A stretch of DNA of 61,110 nucleotides from a bacterium (lineage in GTDB: Bacteria; Bdellovibrionota_B; Oligoflexia; Silvanigrellales; Silvanigrellaceae): NCBI GenBank assembly GCA_009918675.1, contig RGDM01000016.1, forward strand, positions 1-61,110. The letters are read 5' to 3'. Positions 7,698 through 16,744 of this stretch are shown piece by piece. Position 1 is the first letter of the stretch; each line of letters begins with the position of its first letter. The notes under the pieces were generated by a model that ran no database searches, had not been told where the DNA came from, and saw only the letters and a list, made by a program, of their open reading frames with translations. The position numbers and the translations under genes are program-made.

Positions 7698-9335
7698 GTG
7701 GTTTCTCCTGTGAATTCGCCTGCCTCAACTTTAGGTTCAGCGACAACGCTTCAAAATAAACGCAAAGTCTCTCTCTACGGGGTTGGTGTCACATCCCCGG
7801 GTGCCGCCAACCTGCGCGAATTTATGACCCTCGTCCATGAAGGCAAGCCTGCTCTTAGCCCAATTGAAGAGCTGCAAGGAGCATTTCTCGTGGGCACACC
7901 CAAATTTGATTTCGAAGTTTACCGCGAGTGGATTTCCCAGCGCCATGCACCAAACAAGTTTTCGCAACTTTCAGACAAAGGTTTTTCGCACGTACGGATG
8001 GCGATTGGCACATCCATTGACGCCCTGGAAAGTAACCCGGGCTTGGAAGAAGCGCTGAAGAAAATCGATCCGCGCGTGTTCGTTTGTTACGGCAGTGGAT
8101 TTGGCGATATACAAGCCTATTTCAATGGTCACGACGAATACAAAATGGCAGAGCGTAGTTGGCACAAATTCTGGGCTCATCCCGAACGCAACTCGGCTCT
8201 TGCCGAACACATCAACGGCAAAAGAGTTGATCCACAAGCGCCTGAGTCTCCAACCACCTTCGAAATTGATACACCGGAGCGAGCGGCCGCCTGGGACAAA
8301 TGGAATTCATTTTGGTGCGAAAAATCGGATGGGCTGAAAGAGTATTTACGTGAATTTAATGAAATGGAATCTATCACCATTGGCGCCGACGTTGCGACCG
8401 ACAAACTCAATGTGATTCGCGCGAAGAGCAAGGCAAAGAAAGCGCTGCAAGATAAATGGAAAAACCCAGTGCCTCCCTGGGAAGCGGTGAATGCAAATCT
8501 TCTCTGGAACCTGCCCAACGCACCTGCAGCACAGGTGTCGATGCTTCATGGTATTCACGGAGTCTCCTACGCAGCCATTGGTGCATGTGCGACATTTGGA
8601 CTTGTCTTGAGCCAAGCGCTGGAAGGCATTCGCACCGGAAAATACGATGCCGCGATTGTCGGCACCACTGATCTCCCGCCACCGCCCGAACTTGTCGCCG
8701 GATTTAATGCAGCAAAAGTTCTTGCAGCAGGCTGCGATGTCGGAGTTCCGTTGTGCAACCTGCGTGGCACTCACGTTGCTGGTGGTGCGTGTACTTGGAT
8801 ACTTGCCGCTGATGATGTCATGGAAAAAATCGGGCAAAAATCTTTCGGAATTGAACTTCTCGGTGTTGGTTTAAGCTCTGATGCCGAACACATCATTACG
8901 CCATCCCTCGAAGGCCCCAAGCTTTGTATCCGCGATGCTTTCTCGCAAGCAGGAATCACCCCCAAAGACGTTCACACGTGGGACATGCACGCCACGGGAA
9001 CACCCGGAGATTGGTCGGAGTTCAAGCTGATTGAAGATCTGCCTTCTTCAACCATCATCACAGCCCGCAAGGGAATCTTTGGTCATGGCATGGCGACCTG
9101 TGGCGGCTGGGAACTCACGGCACAACTTTTCTCAACAAACAGATCTGGGACTATCTACAAGTTGCTCGGCAGCGGAATTGAGAGCAGTCGAGTGCATCCA
9201 AGTATCCGCGAGGTTGGCCGAACTCTTGCAACAGACAAGCCTATGACAGTTGATGCACCAAATGGCCTCGTCTGCGGCAAACTCAGCATGGGGATAGGTG
9301 GGATCTCATCATGCGTATTGACCAAAATTCATTGA
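7698..9335 (+). CDS. Beta-ketoacyl synthase (FabF/KAS-type)
   Basis: 545 residues from a GTG preceded by GGAGG. It keeps the condensing-enzyme triad: Cys297 in IGACATFG, His431 in DMHATGTPGD and His463 in FGHGMATCGG. It should join a malonyl-type extender to an acyl thioester with loss of CO2. At 545 residues it is over 100 longer than FabF. The extra length lies mainly in a charged, Trp-rich insertion at about residues 140-270, before the active-site Cys. No acyl-carrier protein, ketoreductase or acyltransferase lies nearby, so it must borrow these or serve a specialised lipid. It is the first gene of a tight run with methyltransferase, glycosyltransferase and ABC exporter genes; its end overlaps the methyltransferase start by 25 nt. 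Confidence 0.85.
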   Translation: MVSPVNSPASTLGSATTLQNKRKVSLYGVGVTSPGAANLREFMTLVHEGKPALSPIEELQGAFLVGTPKFDFEVYREWISQRHAPNKFSQLSDKGFSHVRMAIGTSIDALESNPGLEEALKKIDPRVFVCYGSGFGDIQAYFNGHDEYKMAERSWHKFWAHPERNSALAEHINGKRVDPQAPESPTTFEIDTPERAAAWDKWNSFWCEKSDGLKEYLREFNEMESITIGADVATDKLNVIRAKSKAKKALQDKWKNPVPPWEAVNANLLWNLPNAPAAQVSMLHGIHGVSYAAIGACATFGLVLSQALEGIRTGKYDAAIVGTTDLPPPPELVAGFNAAKVLAAGCDVGVPLCNLRGTHVAGGACTWILAADDVMEKIGQKSFGIELLGVGLSSDAEHIITPSLEGPKLCIRDAFSQAGITPKDVHTWDMHATGTPGDWSEFKLIEDLPSSTIITARKGIFGHGMATCGGWELTAQLFSTNRSGTIYKLLGSGIESSRVHPSIREVGRTLATDKPMTVDAPNGLVCGKLSMGIGGISSCVLTKIH

Positions 9336-10348
9336 AACTTGACGCACACGCTGCGCAAACATTTTTGGAAAGGATGGAGCTCTTTTACGAGCTGTTTCCT
9401 TATCCAAATCGGCCTATTTTTTTGAAGCCTGATGCAAAGGGCTCGGTCGAGACGCACGCAGGTTACTCGATGCTTTTGGCTACGCGTGGACATTCTTTGT
9501 CTGCACAGGAACTCGCAGATGTGCATTTGCGCGATGCCCGCCATGTTTTTTCACACAGCAAGCGTATTGCACTTGTCGGGTGCGGCACCGATGAACCTCT
9601 GTTGTTTCGCATTCTGCACCCGCACAACCCGATTGTTGGAATCGACCTGAGCCAGCGCTCTCTTTTGCGTGCTGATCGAAAAATCCGCTGGCACAATCTC
9701 AAGCCCGTGACTCTTGTTCATGGCGAAGCCACAGCAGCTCTGCGTGAACAAGGAATGTTTGATCACATTCAATGCTTTGGAGTACTTCATCACCAACCTC
9801 GCCCCCAGACTCTGCTTAAGACAATGGCCGACTCTCTTAATCCGGGCGGAACTCTGCGTTTAATGATCTACTCAAGCAACGGCCGTCGGCTTGAACGCGG
9901 ACTGCAACGGCGCTTCGAAACTCTTTGGAACCATCTCATGCCGCAAGCCGATGTGAATGCGGATTCGCTGCAAGAAACCCTTCCAAGCAAAGCAAAACTC
10001 AGAATTAATTTAGCAAGCCTGCGGCTCTTGCTCTGGCGCTTGGGCTTACCCTTCTTTGCCAAACGCTCGGTTGCTGGCCGTTTTAAATATGTTGGGTTGT
10101 CGCGCGCACGGGTGGCCGATGCGTTTATGCATCCTTCGGATCACCCCTTAAGCCTGCGCGCCACGCTCCGCTGGGCTGCTGAGGCCGGACTCACCCTGGT
10201 CAGCCACAAAGGCAAAAGCTACGACCTTGGCTGGCTCAACTCGCACGGTTCTCCGCAAACTCCCATACAAGCTCTTGTGAGCGAAGAAGAACGTGGCAAT
10301 ATCTCGACCAACCTGATTCTTGTTTTCAAGAAAGTTGGCAGCCTTTGA
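9311..10348 (+). CDS. SAM-dependent methyltransferase (class I)
   Basis: 345 residues. The Rossmann-fold SAM site is clear: motif I LVGCGTDEP (about residue 85), an acidic end of strand 2 (VGIDLSQ), and motif IV FDHIQCFGVLHH, with NPGGTLRLMIYS as post-motif. The N-terminal about 70 residues and the Arg-rich C-terminal third are not recognised. The start ATG at 9311 lies inside the ketoacyl-synthase gene (25-nt overlap) after a GGTGGGAT site, which implies translational coupling. The methyl acceptor is unknown. From context it probably modifies the product of the neighbouring synthase or glycosyltransferase. Confidence 0.8.
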   Translation: MRIDQNSLKLDAHAAQTFLERMELFYELFPYPNRPIFLKPDAKGSVETHAGYSMLLATRGHSLSAQELADVHLRDARHVFSHSKRIALVGCGTDEPLLFRILHPHNPIVGIDLSQRSLLRADRKIRWHNLKPVTLVHGEATAALREQGMFDHIQCFGVLHHQPRPQTLLKTMADSLNPGGTLRLMIYSSNGRRLERGLQRRFETLWNHLMPQADVNADSLQETLPSKAKLRINLASLRLLLWRLGLPFFAKRSVAGRFKYVGLSRARVADAFMHPSDHPLSLRATLRWAAEAGLTLVSHKGKSYDLGWLNSHGSPQTPIQALVSEEERGNISTNLILVFKKVGSL

Positions 10349-11568
10349 TGGATTTCCAAATTTTACTCAACTCGAACCCGTGGTTTTCCGCGGTCACCGA
10401 CTATAGCCTGCAATTGGCAAAGTATGTTTCTATCCGACAAACCAGCCGAGTGATTTACTGCGCTCCGGCAGGAAGTATTGCGCTCCGCAAAGCCAACCAA
10501 AGTGCAATTCAAACCAATGCTGTGCCGCTTTATCCATTTTCTCTCGCGCGCTTTTTTGCGACCTGGCATGCGCTCGGGGAACTCATGAATTCGCACAAAC
10601 CTTCCATCGTCTGGGTTTTTGAAGGACGAGAACATACGCTCTGTGCATTGCACCGACTCGTCCACAAGAAGATGTGGAACACGACTCGCCTCGTTCGCGT
10701 GCGTGGGCAAGCAGCACCCGTGCGAGCCACAAAGCTCAACCGCTGGGTTTACACAAGTGGAGTTTCCGGCGTTGCGTTTGTTGCAAATGCTGTTCAGGAG
10801 CGCACCGGATTTCGTGTCCCTGATAGCCAAAAACGAGTGCATCTTTATTGCACAGCACAGCTTGCAACTCCGGTTGTTGCACTTGAGGCCGCACCTCAAC
10901 AAGTGGTGGTCTCACGCGATTGGTCGATCAACTTCTCGCACCCAACTCTCACCATTGTTGGACGCTATGATCCTGTGAAGGGCCACGCAGAAACCATTCG
11001 TGCGCTTGGTGAATCGAAATTCACCGATTACCTCACAGCGGATCAATGGTTGCAGGTTGTGTTTATTGGTGAATCTCAAAATGTCTCGGCAGAGAGTTTG
11101 TACGAACTCGCGTGCCGAACGTATTCGGTTATGGGCCGCAAACTCACAGAGAGACGCTGGCTGGTTGAAGTTTCCAGCAAAAAACTTCGTTTACTTATCA
11201 TCGATGAACGCTTGCGAGATGTTGCATTGTGGATGCGGCAGTCGAGTTTTGGCTTGATCCCCAGCCTAGGAAGCGAAGTCATTTGCCGCGTTGCAGTTGA
11301 ATTTCTTCAGCAAGGAACACCGCTGCTCAGCAGCAACGTCGGAGCATTGGCAGAGGTCCTTCCCCGCAGCTGCAGTCTCATTTATGACAGCGGAGATTCT
11401 AACGAACTCGCTCACGCCCTCGAGAAGGCTGTCGTGCTCTTCAACCAACCTGAAGTGCTCTCTGCTATGCGACGCAATGCACTAGAGCATGGTAAAAGAT
11501 TTGGGCCGGAAGGATGGCAAGGTCTTGTTTCATGGGCGCGTGCATTGACACCGTTCGCTGAAGGCTAA
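10348..11568 (+). CDS. GT4-like glycosyltransferase (GT-B fold)
   Basis: 406 residues. The ATG at 10348 shares its A with the preceding TGA stop. The C-terminal half carries the GT-B nucleotide-sugar domain: IVGRYDPVKGH at its start, a VFIGES strand and LIIDERLRDVALWM. These are followed by the characteristic acidic region LIPSLGSEVICRVAVEFL and GTPLLSSNVGALAEVLP, which corresponds to the E-x7-E donor-binding segment of GT4 enzymes. The N-terminal half should bind the acceptor. There is no signal peptide, so it acts in the cytoplasm, and sugar and acceptor are unknown. It lies 6 nt upstream of the ABC transporter, which suggests that a glycosylated product is exported. Confidence 0.8.
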   Translation: MDFQILLNSNPWFSAVTDYSLQLAKYVSIRQTSRVIYCAPAGSIALRKANQSAIQTNAVPLYPFSLARFFATWHALGELMNSHKPSIVWVFEGREHTLCALHRLVHKKMWNTTRLVRVRGQAAPVRATKLNRWVYTSGVSGVAFVANAVQERTGFRVPDSQKRVHLYCTAQLATPVVALEAAPQQVVVSRDWSINFSHPTLTIVGRYDPVKGHAETIRALGESKFTDYLTADQWLQVVFIGESQNVSAESLYELACRTYSVMGRKLTERRWLVEVSSKKLRLLIIDERLRDVALWMRQSSFGLIPSLGSEVICRVAVEFLQQGTPLLSSNVGALAEVLPRSCSLIYDSGDSNELAHALEKAVVLFNQPEVLSAMRRNALEHGKRFGPEGWQGLVSWARALTPFAEG

Positions 11569-11574
11569 CAAAAA

Positions 11575-14500
11575 ATGCACTTCACAAAAGAAGAACACAG
11601 CCCGTGGTACAAGAAAATTTTTTTTCACTGGGTTGGGCCGCTGATCGCTATTGGCAAGCAACAGGCGATTTCAGACGAACACCTTTTTCAGCTCAACACC
11701 GCGGAAGATTCAACCACATGTGGTGAATTCTTCGGTCGCAAGCTCGACTCTTTGCCCGTTCACACACGCCGACCTGTGCTGCAAACCCTCTGGGAATTGC
11801 ATAAAAAAACTTTTCTCCGCATCAGCATCCTGGCGTTCATCAATCTTATTTTCGTCACAACCAATCCGCTCATCATTCGTGAAATTCTTAAAACATTAAA
11901 AAACAATGAATTGCCAACTCAGCAGGGTTGGTTTCTTGCCGCAGCGCTGATGGCGAGTGCATTGCTTGCAAACTTAAGCATTCATCACGTTTACCATACA
12001 ACACTCAAATTAGGCATGCGAATACGCGCAGGGCTGGTTGTATCAATCTATAATAAAGCATTGAGATTGAGCCCCGACGCGCGTGCAGCATCCAGCACGG
12101 GAGAAATAGTTAATCTAATGGCCAACGACGCAGCGCGCGTTTACAACGTTGCCAGCATGCTGCATTCGGCGTGGATTTTACCATTTCAAACCATCGTCGT
12201 TCTTGTCGCGTTGTTTCATATCATGGGCAGTGCCACACTCGCTGGCGTTGCAGTTATGCTTGTCATGCTTTGGTTTTCTTCACGACGCGCAAAGAAATTA
12301 ATGTCTGGCCGCAGGCAGCTGATGGAACACAGCGACCGTCGTGTCAGCCTTATGAATGAAATTCTCAGCGGAATTCGAGTCATCAAATTCTACGCTTGGG
12401 AAAAAAGCTTCCTCTCCAGGATCAACGTCTTTCGCAACCAAGAAATAAAAGAGTTACATGGCCTGGCGCGCGAGTCGGCTTTGGTCAACATTCTATTTCT
12501 CAGCACTCCAATTTTTGTCGGTATCGCCACTTTTGCTGCTCGGCTGGCTTTGGGTGAATCGCTGAATGTGGAAGATGTTTTCAGCGCACTCGCTTTTTTT
12601 GGAATCCTCCGGCCAATCATGGCACAGATGCCAATGACCTTCTCAGGCTATCTCGATGCGAATATCGCTCTGCAGAGAATTGAATCGTTTCTTGCGCGCA
12701 GTGAATTTCCAGCTCGCAACACCAACGCAGATCTTAAACCAGGCGAAATAATCATCCAATCTGGAAAAGTAAGCTGGGGCGAGGGAAAATTCGCACTCGA
12801 CCTTCCCGAACTAGAAATTCGCAGCGGTGAATTTGTAGTCTTGTTGGGTCCGGTGGGCGGCGGTAAATCCACATTCCTGCATGCCCTGATGAACGAATTA
12901 CAGAACTCTTCAAAGCTTATTTCAAGCAACGGTACAATTGCTTATGTTTCGCAACTCCCGTGGATTCTGAATGGCTCCGTGCGGGAAAATATTCTACTTG
13001 GTAAAGAAGAAAGCTCCTTTCACTATCGAAATGCAATTGCAGCTTGCGCGCTTGAAGATGACCTCTCGCAATTGCCTACTGGTGATGAAACCGAAATTGG
13101 TGAACGCGGGGTGAACCTTTCTGGTGGTCAAAAGCAACGCATTTCGCTAGCGCGCGCAGTTTTCGATGATGCAGACATCTACCTTCTCGATAGTCCTTTA
13201 AGTGCGGTCGACAGCAAAGTTGGAAAGGATATTTTCAAACGCTGCATTAAAGGTCTTCTTGCAAACAAAACCCGCATCCTTGTCACCCATCATGCTGAGC
13301 ATGCCGCCAAAGCAGACAAAGTCTTTTGGGTGCAAAATGGCACGCTGCGACAACTCACCAGCGTTGAGGTTGCAGCTCTGCGTGAACGTGACGCCAGTGA
13401 ATTGGGAATCGCTCCAGCGGATTTTAGCAACAACCAATTTGAGGAAGATCATCCACAAATCGCAAGCAACCAACAACAAGATATCAGCTTGCAAAAATCA
13501 ACTGCGCCGCACCCCACAACAGCCCAACCACCACTCACTCCCATGCGTCTCTCGAGCCCGGCTGGGGGCCGGTTGATTATTGATGAGGAACGGCAGGTTG
13601 GAGCTGTCGAACGAACCTTGTATTCTCGCTATTTCAAAGAGCTTGCGCCCGGAAAAGCCTTCGTTTTTTTGGCAACGCTCTTCGTACTGCGCGAGTTTTT
13701 TAACGCAGGAAGCGACGCTTGGCTTGCCTGGTGGACCACCAACAAAACCCACACGGTCGCACTCTTTCTATCTGTATTTGCAATTCTTGGCTTTATCGCA
13801 GCTCTGATGACTTTCTTTCGCACACGTCTCACCGCGCGCGGCGGAGTTCTCGCGGCAAAAGCCCTCCATGAAAGGCTTCTTCGCGGAGTCCTTTCTGCAC
13901 CTATGAGCTTCTTCGAGCGTACTCCGAGTGGCCGTATTTTGAACCGCTTTGGCAAAGACACAGAAGCAATTGATCAGCATATTCCAAATACATTAATGGA
14001 AGCGCTTGGCTGCCTTTTTACAATCGCTGCAACCCTGACCGTGATTACAATTGCAACCCCATTTGCGCTCATTGCCCTTGGCCCACTTGCATTCGTTTAT
14101 CTCAAAATACAGCACAACTTTCGCCTCACCTCGCGCGAGGTCAAACGCCTAGAATCAATCTCACGTTCTCCGGTCTATGCACATTTTTCAGAATCTCTCG
14201 CTGGCGTGAGCGTCATTCGTGCATTCCAGCGCTCAGAACTCTTTGTCGGCGAAAGCATTCGCCGGTTTGAAGGCAACCAGCGCGCTTTTTACACAATGAT
14301 CTCTATCAACCGCTGGCTCGGCACACGCCTCGAATTCATTGGCGCACTGGTCGTTGGCTGCGCAGCAGCTTCGGCAATGCTGCTGCATGGGCATGTGATG
14401 TCTGCTTTTGCCGGCGTATCACTCACCTACGCGCTTCTTGTTACTGGAGCGCTCAACTGGGCTGTTCGCATGGTGAGCGAACTTGAAAGCAGTATGAACG

Positions 14501-15324
14501 CAATTGAACGAGTGACCCATTACTCTGAGACAGTGAGTGAACGCTGGGATGGCCAAGAACCTTCACCCATGTGGCCCGAGCAGGGTCAAATCGAATTTAA
14601 GTCTCTGACGCTCCGCTATCGGCCGGAGCTCCCACCTGTCCTCGAGCGCATTTCACTCAAGATTAATGCTGGCGAACGGGTTGGGATTGTTGGCCGCACC
14701 GGTGCCGGCAAAAGCACTCTCATGCAAACGCTCTTCCGAATCGTCGAACCACCTGCGGGTAGCGTTTTTATCGACGGTCTCGATATCTGCACATTGCCGC
14801 TGGAAACCTTACGCAGCCGAATCGCCATTATTCCACAAGATCCTATTTTATTTTCTGGCTCATTTAGACAAAATATTGATCCCTTTGAACAGTATTCCGA
14901 CGCCGAAGTGTTGAGCGCCCTTAAACGTGCTCACTTAGATAGTATTATTGAAACACTTCCACAGGGCCTGCAGACTCAAGTCCAAGAAGGTGGCTGTAGC
15001 CTGAGCGTTGGTCAACGGCAACAAGTCTGCCTCGCTCGAGCTTTATTGCGTCGCTCAAAAATCCTCCTGCTGGATGAGGCGACGGCCAATGTTGACACCC
15101 TCACCGACTCGCTGATCCAATCCACTATTCAAAGCGAGTTTGTCGGCTGCACCATACTAACCATCGCTCACCGGCTCCATACCGTGATGAACTCCGACCG
15201 GATTGTCGTGATGCAAAGCGGCCGAATCGTTGAATGCGAATCGCCCCGAGTCTTGATGGCCGACAAGGCAGGGGTGTTCAGCGGATATTGGGTCGATGCC
15301 CAGCTTGAGCTCGCCGTCCAGTAA
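11575..15324 (+). CDS. Full-length ABCC/MRP-like ABC transporter
   Basis: 1249 residues in the order TMD1-NBD1-TMD2-NBD2 in one chain, without the extra N-terminal TMD0. The N-terminal KIFFHWVGPLIAIG and the following ISDEHLFQL match the motif that precedes TMD1 in eukaryotic ABCC (MRP) proteins. NBD1 has Walker A GPVGGGKST (425-433), YVSQLPWI, signature LSGGQKQR (from 515) and Walker B ending LLD539-S540, so the catalytic Glu/Asp is replaced by Ser. NBD2 has GRTGAGKST (1040-1048), LSVGQRQQ (from 1143) and LLLDE1168. A degenerate NBD1 with an active NBD2 and an LSVGQRQ signature are ABCC hallmarks. Bacterial exporters are normally half-size dimers. It probably exports the product of the three genes upstream. 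Substrate unknown. Confidence 0.9.
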   Translation: MHFTKEEHSPWYKKIFFHWVGPLIAIGKQQAISDEHLFQLNTAEDSTTCGEFFGRKLDSLPVHTRRPVLQTLWELHKKTFLRISILAFINLIFVTTNPLIIREILKTLKNNELPTQQGWFLAAALMASALLANLSIHHVYHTTLKLGMRIRAGLVVSIYNKALRLSPDARAASSTGEIVNLMANDAARVYNVASMLHSAWILPFQTIVVLVALFHIMGSATLAGVAVMLVMLWFSSRRAKKLMSGRRQLMEHSDRRVSLMNEILSGIRVIKFYAWEKSFLSRINVFRNQEIKELHGLARESALVNILFLSTPIFVGIATFAARLALGESLNVEDVFSALAFFGILRPIMAQMPMTFSGYLDANIALQRIESFLARSEFPARNTNADLKPGEIIIQSGKVSWGEGKFALDLPELEIRSGEFVVLLGPVGGGKSTFLHALMNELQNSSKLISSNGTIAYVSQLPWILNGSVRENILLGKEESSFHYRNAIAACALEDDLSQLPTGDETEIGERGVNLSGGQKQRISLARAVFDDADIYLLDSPLSAVDSKVGKDIFKRCIKGLLANKTRILVTHHAEHAAKADKVFWVQNGTLRQLTSVEVAALRERDASELGIAPADFSNNQFEEDHPQIASNQQQDISLQKSTAPHPTTAQPPLTPMRLSSPAGGRLIIDEERQVGAVERTLYSRYFKELAPGKAFVFLATLFVLREFFNAGSDAWLAWWTTNKTHTVALFLSVFAILGFIAALMTFFRTRLTARGGVLAAKALHERLLRGVLSAPMSFFERTPSGRILNRFGKDTEAIDQHIPNTLMEALGCLFTIAATLTVITIATPFALIALGPLAFVYLKIQHNFRLTSREVKRLESISRSPVYAHFSESLAGVSVIRAFQRSELFVGESIRRFEGNQRAFYTMISINRWLGTRLEFIGALVVGCAAASAMLLHGHVMSAFAGVSLTYALLVTGALNWAVRMVSELESSMNAIERVTHYSETVSERWDGQEPSPMWPEQGQIEFKSLTLRYRPELPPVLERISLKINAGERVGIVGRTGAGKSTLMQTLFRIVEPPAGSVFIDGLDICTLPLETLRSRIAIIPQDPILFSGSFRQNIDPFEQYSDAEVLSALKRAHLDSIIETLPQGLQTQVQEGGCSLSVGQRQQVCLARALLRRSKILLLDEATANVDTLTDSLIQSTIQSEFVGCTILTIAHRLHTVMNSDRIVVMQSGRIVECESPRVLMADKAGVFSGYWVDAQLELAVQ

Positions 15325-15365
15325 GTCTATGGTCGTCGGGCCGTAGAGTCGAAAGGACCCTCAAA

Positions 15366-15854
15366 ATGACGAATCTCAATTCGGAAGCAGCCACCACAGG
15401 TGTGCCAAGTCGCCACAAAGCTTGGTGGGTTCTCGGTGGATTGACAATTTTATCGGTCTTGATGGGCGGACTCACCTCACTCACCTACCGTCAAACAGAG
15501 CTTCATCTTGTAAAAATGTACAACTATTTTGACAACATTGGGCGCACTGCAAGCGCAGAAAAATGCGTCGATGAAGTGGTTGCTTGGCTGCCCCGCTGTG
15601 ACGGAATGAAAGCGCTGTGCGAAGGCGCCGTTCCACGCATGATGGACAAGTGTCTTGCCGCTCAAAACCGCGCTTCCGAGTGCTCCGCTCTCTCAGGGCG
15701 ACCGGCGGATGCCCATTACGGTTTTCATGAATGCGAAGCTCGCAAGCTTCCACGTTTTCTCAACAAAGTTTGCGGAAACTCCTACAAATCTCTGGACCTT
15801 CACTGCCGAGCGCTTGGATATCTTCCAGCAGCCGTTGAGAAATACCAACAATGA
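15366..15854 (+). CDS. Membrane-anchored Cys-rich protein upstream of ctaB
   Basis: 162 residues, with AAAGGA upstream of the ATG. One membrane segment (about residues 20-40, WWVLGGLTILSVLMGGL) follows a short cytoplasmic start, so the rest should be periplasmic. That domain has eight cysteines, most in CX(6-10)C spacing, with no CXXCH heme motif. They could form four disulfides in a small helical domain. The stop overlaps the ctaB start by 4 nt, and the operon continues to a SCO copper chaperone, so a role in oxidase assembly is a fair guess from context only. No family is recognised. Confidence 0.7.
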   Translation: MTNLNSEAATTGVPSRHKAWWVLGGLTILSVLMGGLTSLTYRQTELHLVKMYNYFDNIGRTASAEKCVDEVVAWLPRCDGMKALCEGAVPRMMDKCLAAQNRASECSALSGRPADAHYGFHECEARKLPRFLNKVCGNSYKSLDLHCRALGYLPAAVEKYQQ

Positions 15855-16744
15855 GTTCAGCGTCAGAATTAACTCCAGAAAATCCAGCCAAAGTGTGGCG
15901 TGATTATTTCGAACTTACCAAACCACGCATCACTCTTTTTTGTTTGTTGATGACTCTGGGCGGCGCCGCTATGGCACCTCAGCAAATGCCCATTTTCAAA
16001 CTTTTTTTGATGCTTGCCGGCACCGCAATGTCTGTAGGTTCCGCAAATGCACTCAACATGTATTGGGAGCGTGAATCTGACAAATTGATGAAGCGCACTG
16101 CCAGACGCCCTCTCGCCACCGGCCGTATCAGTGCTCAACGAGCGCTCGCATTTGCGATCGTGATGGGAATCGCTTCCGTGGTTGTGCTGGGTTTGGGGGT
16201 GAACTGGCTCACCTCTGGGTTAAGCCTCTTCGCACTGCTCTCATATGTTTTCGTTTACACGCCAATGAAAAGAATGACCCCGCACGCGCTTCTTGTTGGC
16301 GCTGTGCCTGGCGCTATTCCGCCACTTTTGGGTTGGACTTCAGTCACAAACGAAATCACCTTACCCGGAGTCGTGCTGTTTGGAATTTTGCTGATTTGGC
16401 AAATCCCGCATTTCATCGCAATTTCTGTCAATCACTCTGAAGATTACAAAAATGCAGGCATAAAAACCTGGCCAGGTGAGCGCGGACTGCGGCCTGCAAC
16501 CGTGCAGGCGCTTAGCTATTCAATTGCACTCGTTCCTGTCAGTTTGCTTCTAATGAAAATAGGAATTGCAAGTTATTTCTATGGTCTAACTGCATTTGCA
16601 CTGGGAAGCTGGATGGTTTTTCTCAGTGCGCGAGGCTTTAATCCAACAAAACACACCCGTTGGGCACGGCAATTGTTCTTTGCTTCTTTGGTTTATTTGC
16701 CCGTGCTTACCGTTGGTCTTACAATTGATCGACTCCTCAAATGA
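15851..16744 (+). CDS. ctaB: Heme O synthase (protoheme IX farnesyltransferase)
   Basis: 297 residues, polytopic UbiA-family prenyltransferase that farnesylates protoheme to heme O for heme-copper oxidases. Visible family marks are LTKPRITLF near the N-terminus, the first Asp motif region NMYWERESDKLMKRTARRPL, and YTPMKRMTPHALLVGAVPGAIPP in the middle. Length is normal for CtaB/CyoE. It overlaps both neighbours by 4 nt (ATGA), so it is translated with the Cys-rich protein and the ABC ATPase. No heme A synthase (ctaA) is visible in the window, so conversion to heme A must be encoded elsewhere, or the oxidase may use heme O. Confidence 0.95.
   Translation: MSSASELTPENPAKVWRDYFELTKPRITLFCLLMTLGGAAMAPQQMPIFKLFLMLAGTAMSVGSANALNMYWERESDKLMKRTARRPLATGRISAQRALAFAIVMGIASVVVLGLGVNWLTSGLSLFALLSYVFVYTPMKRMTPHALLVGAVPGAIPPLLGWTSVTNEITLPGVVLFGILLIWQIPHFIAISVNHSEDYKNAGIKTWPGERGLRPATVQALSYSIALVPVSLLLMKIGIASYFYGLTAFALGSWMVFLSARGFNPTKHTRWARQLFFASLVYLPVLTVGLTIDRLLK

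Noticed and set aside
7700..15324. Locus as a standard modular polyketide or fatty-acid synthase cluster
   Set aside because: No acyl-carrier, acyltransferase, ketoreductase or thioesterase gene is visible around the single synthase.
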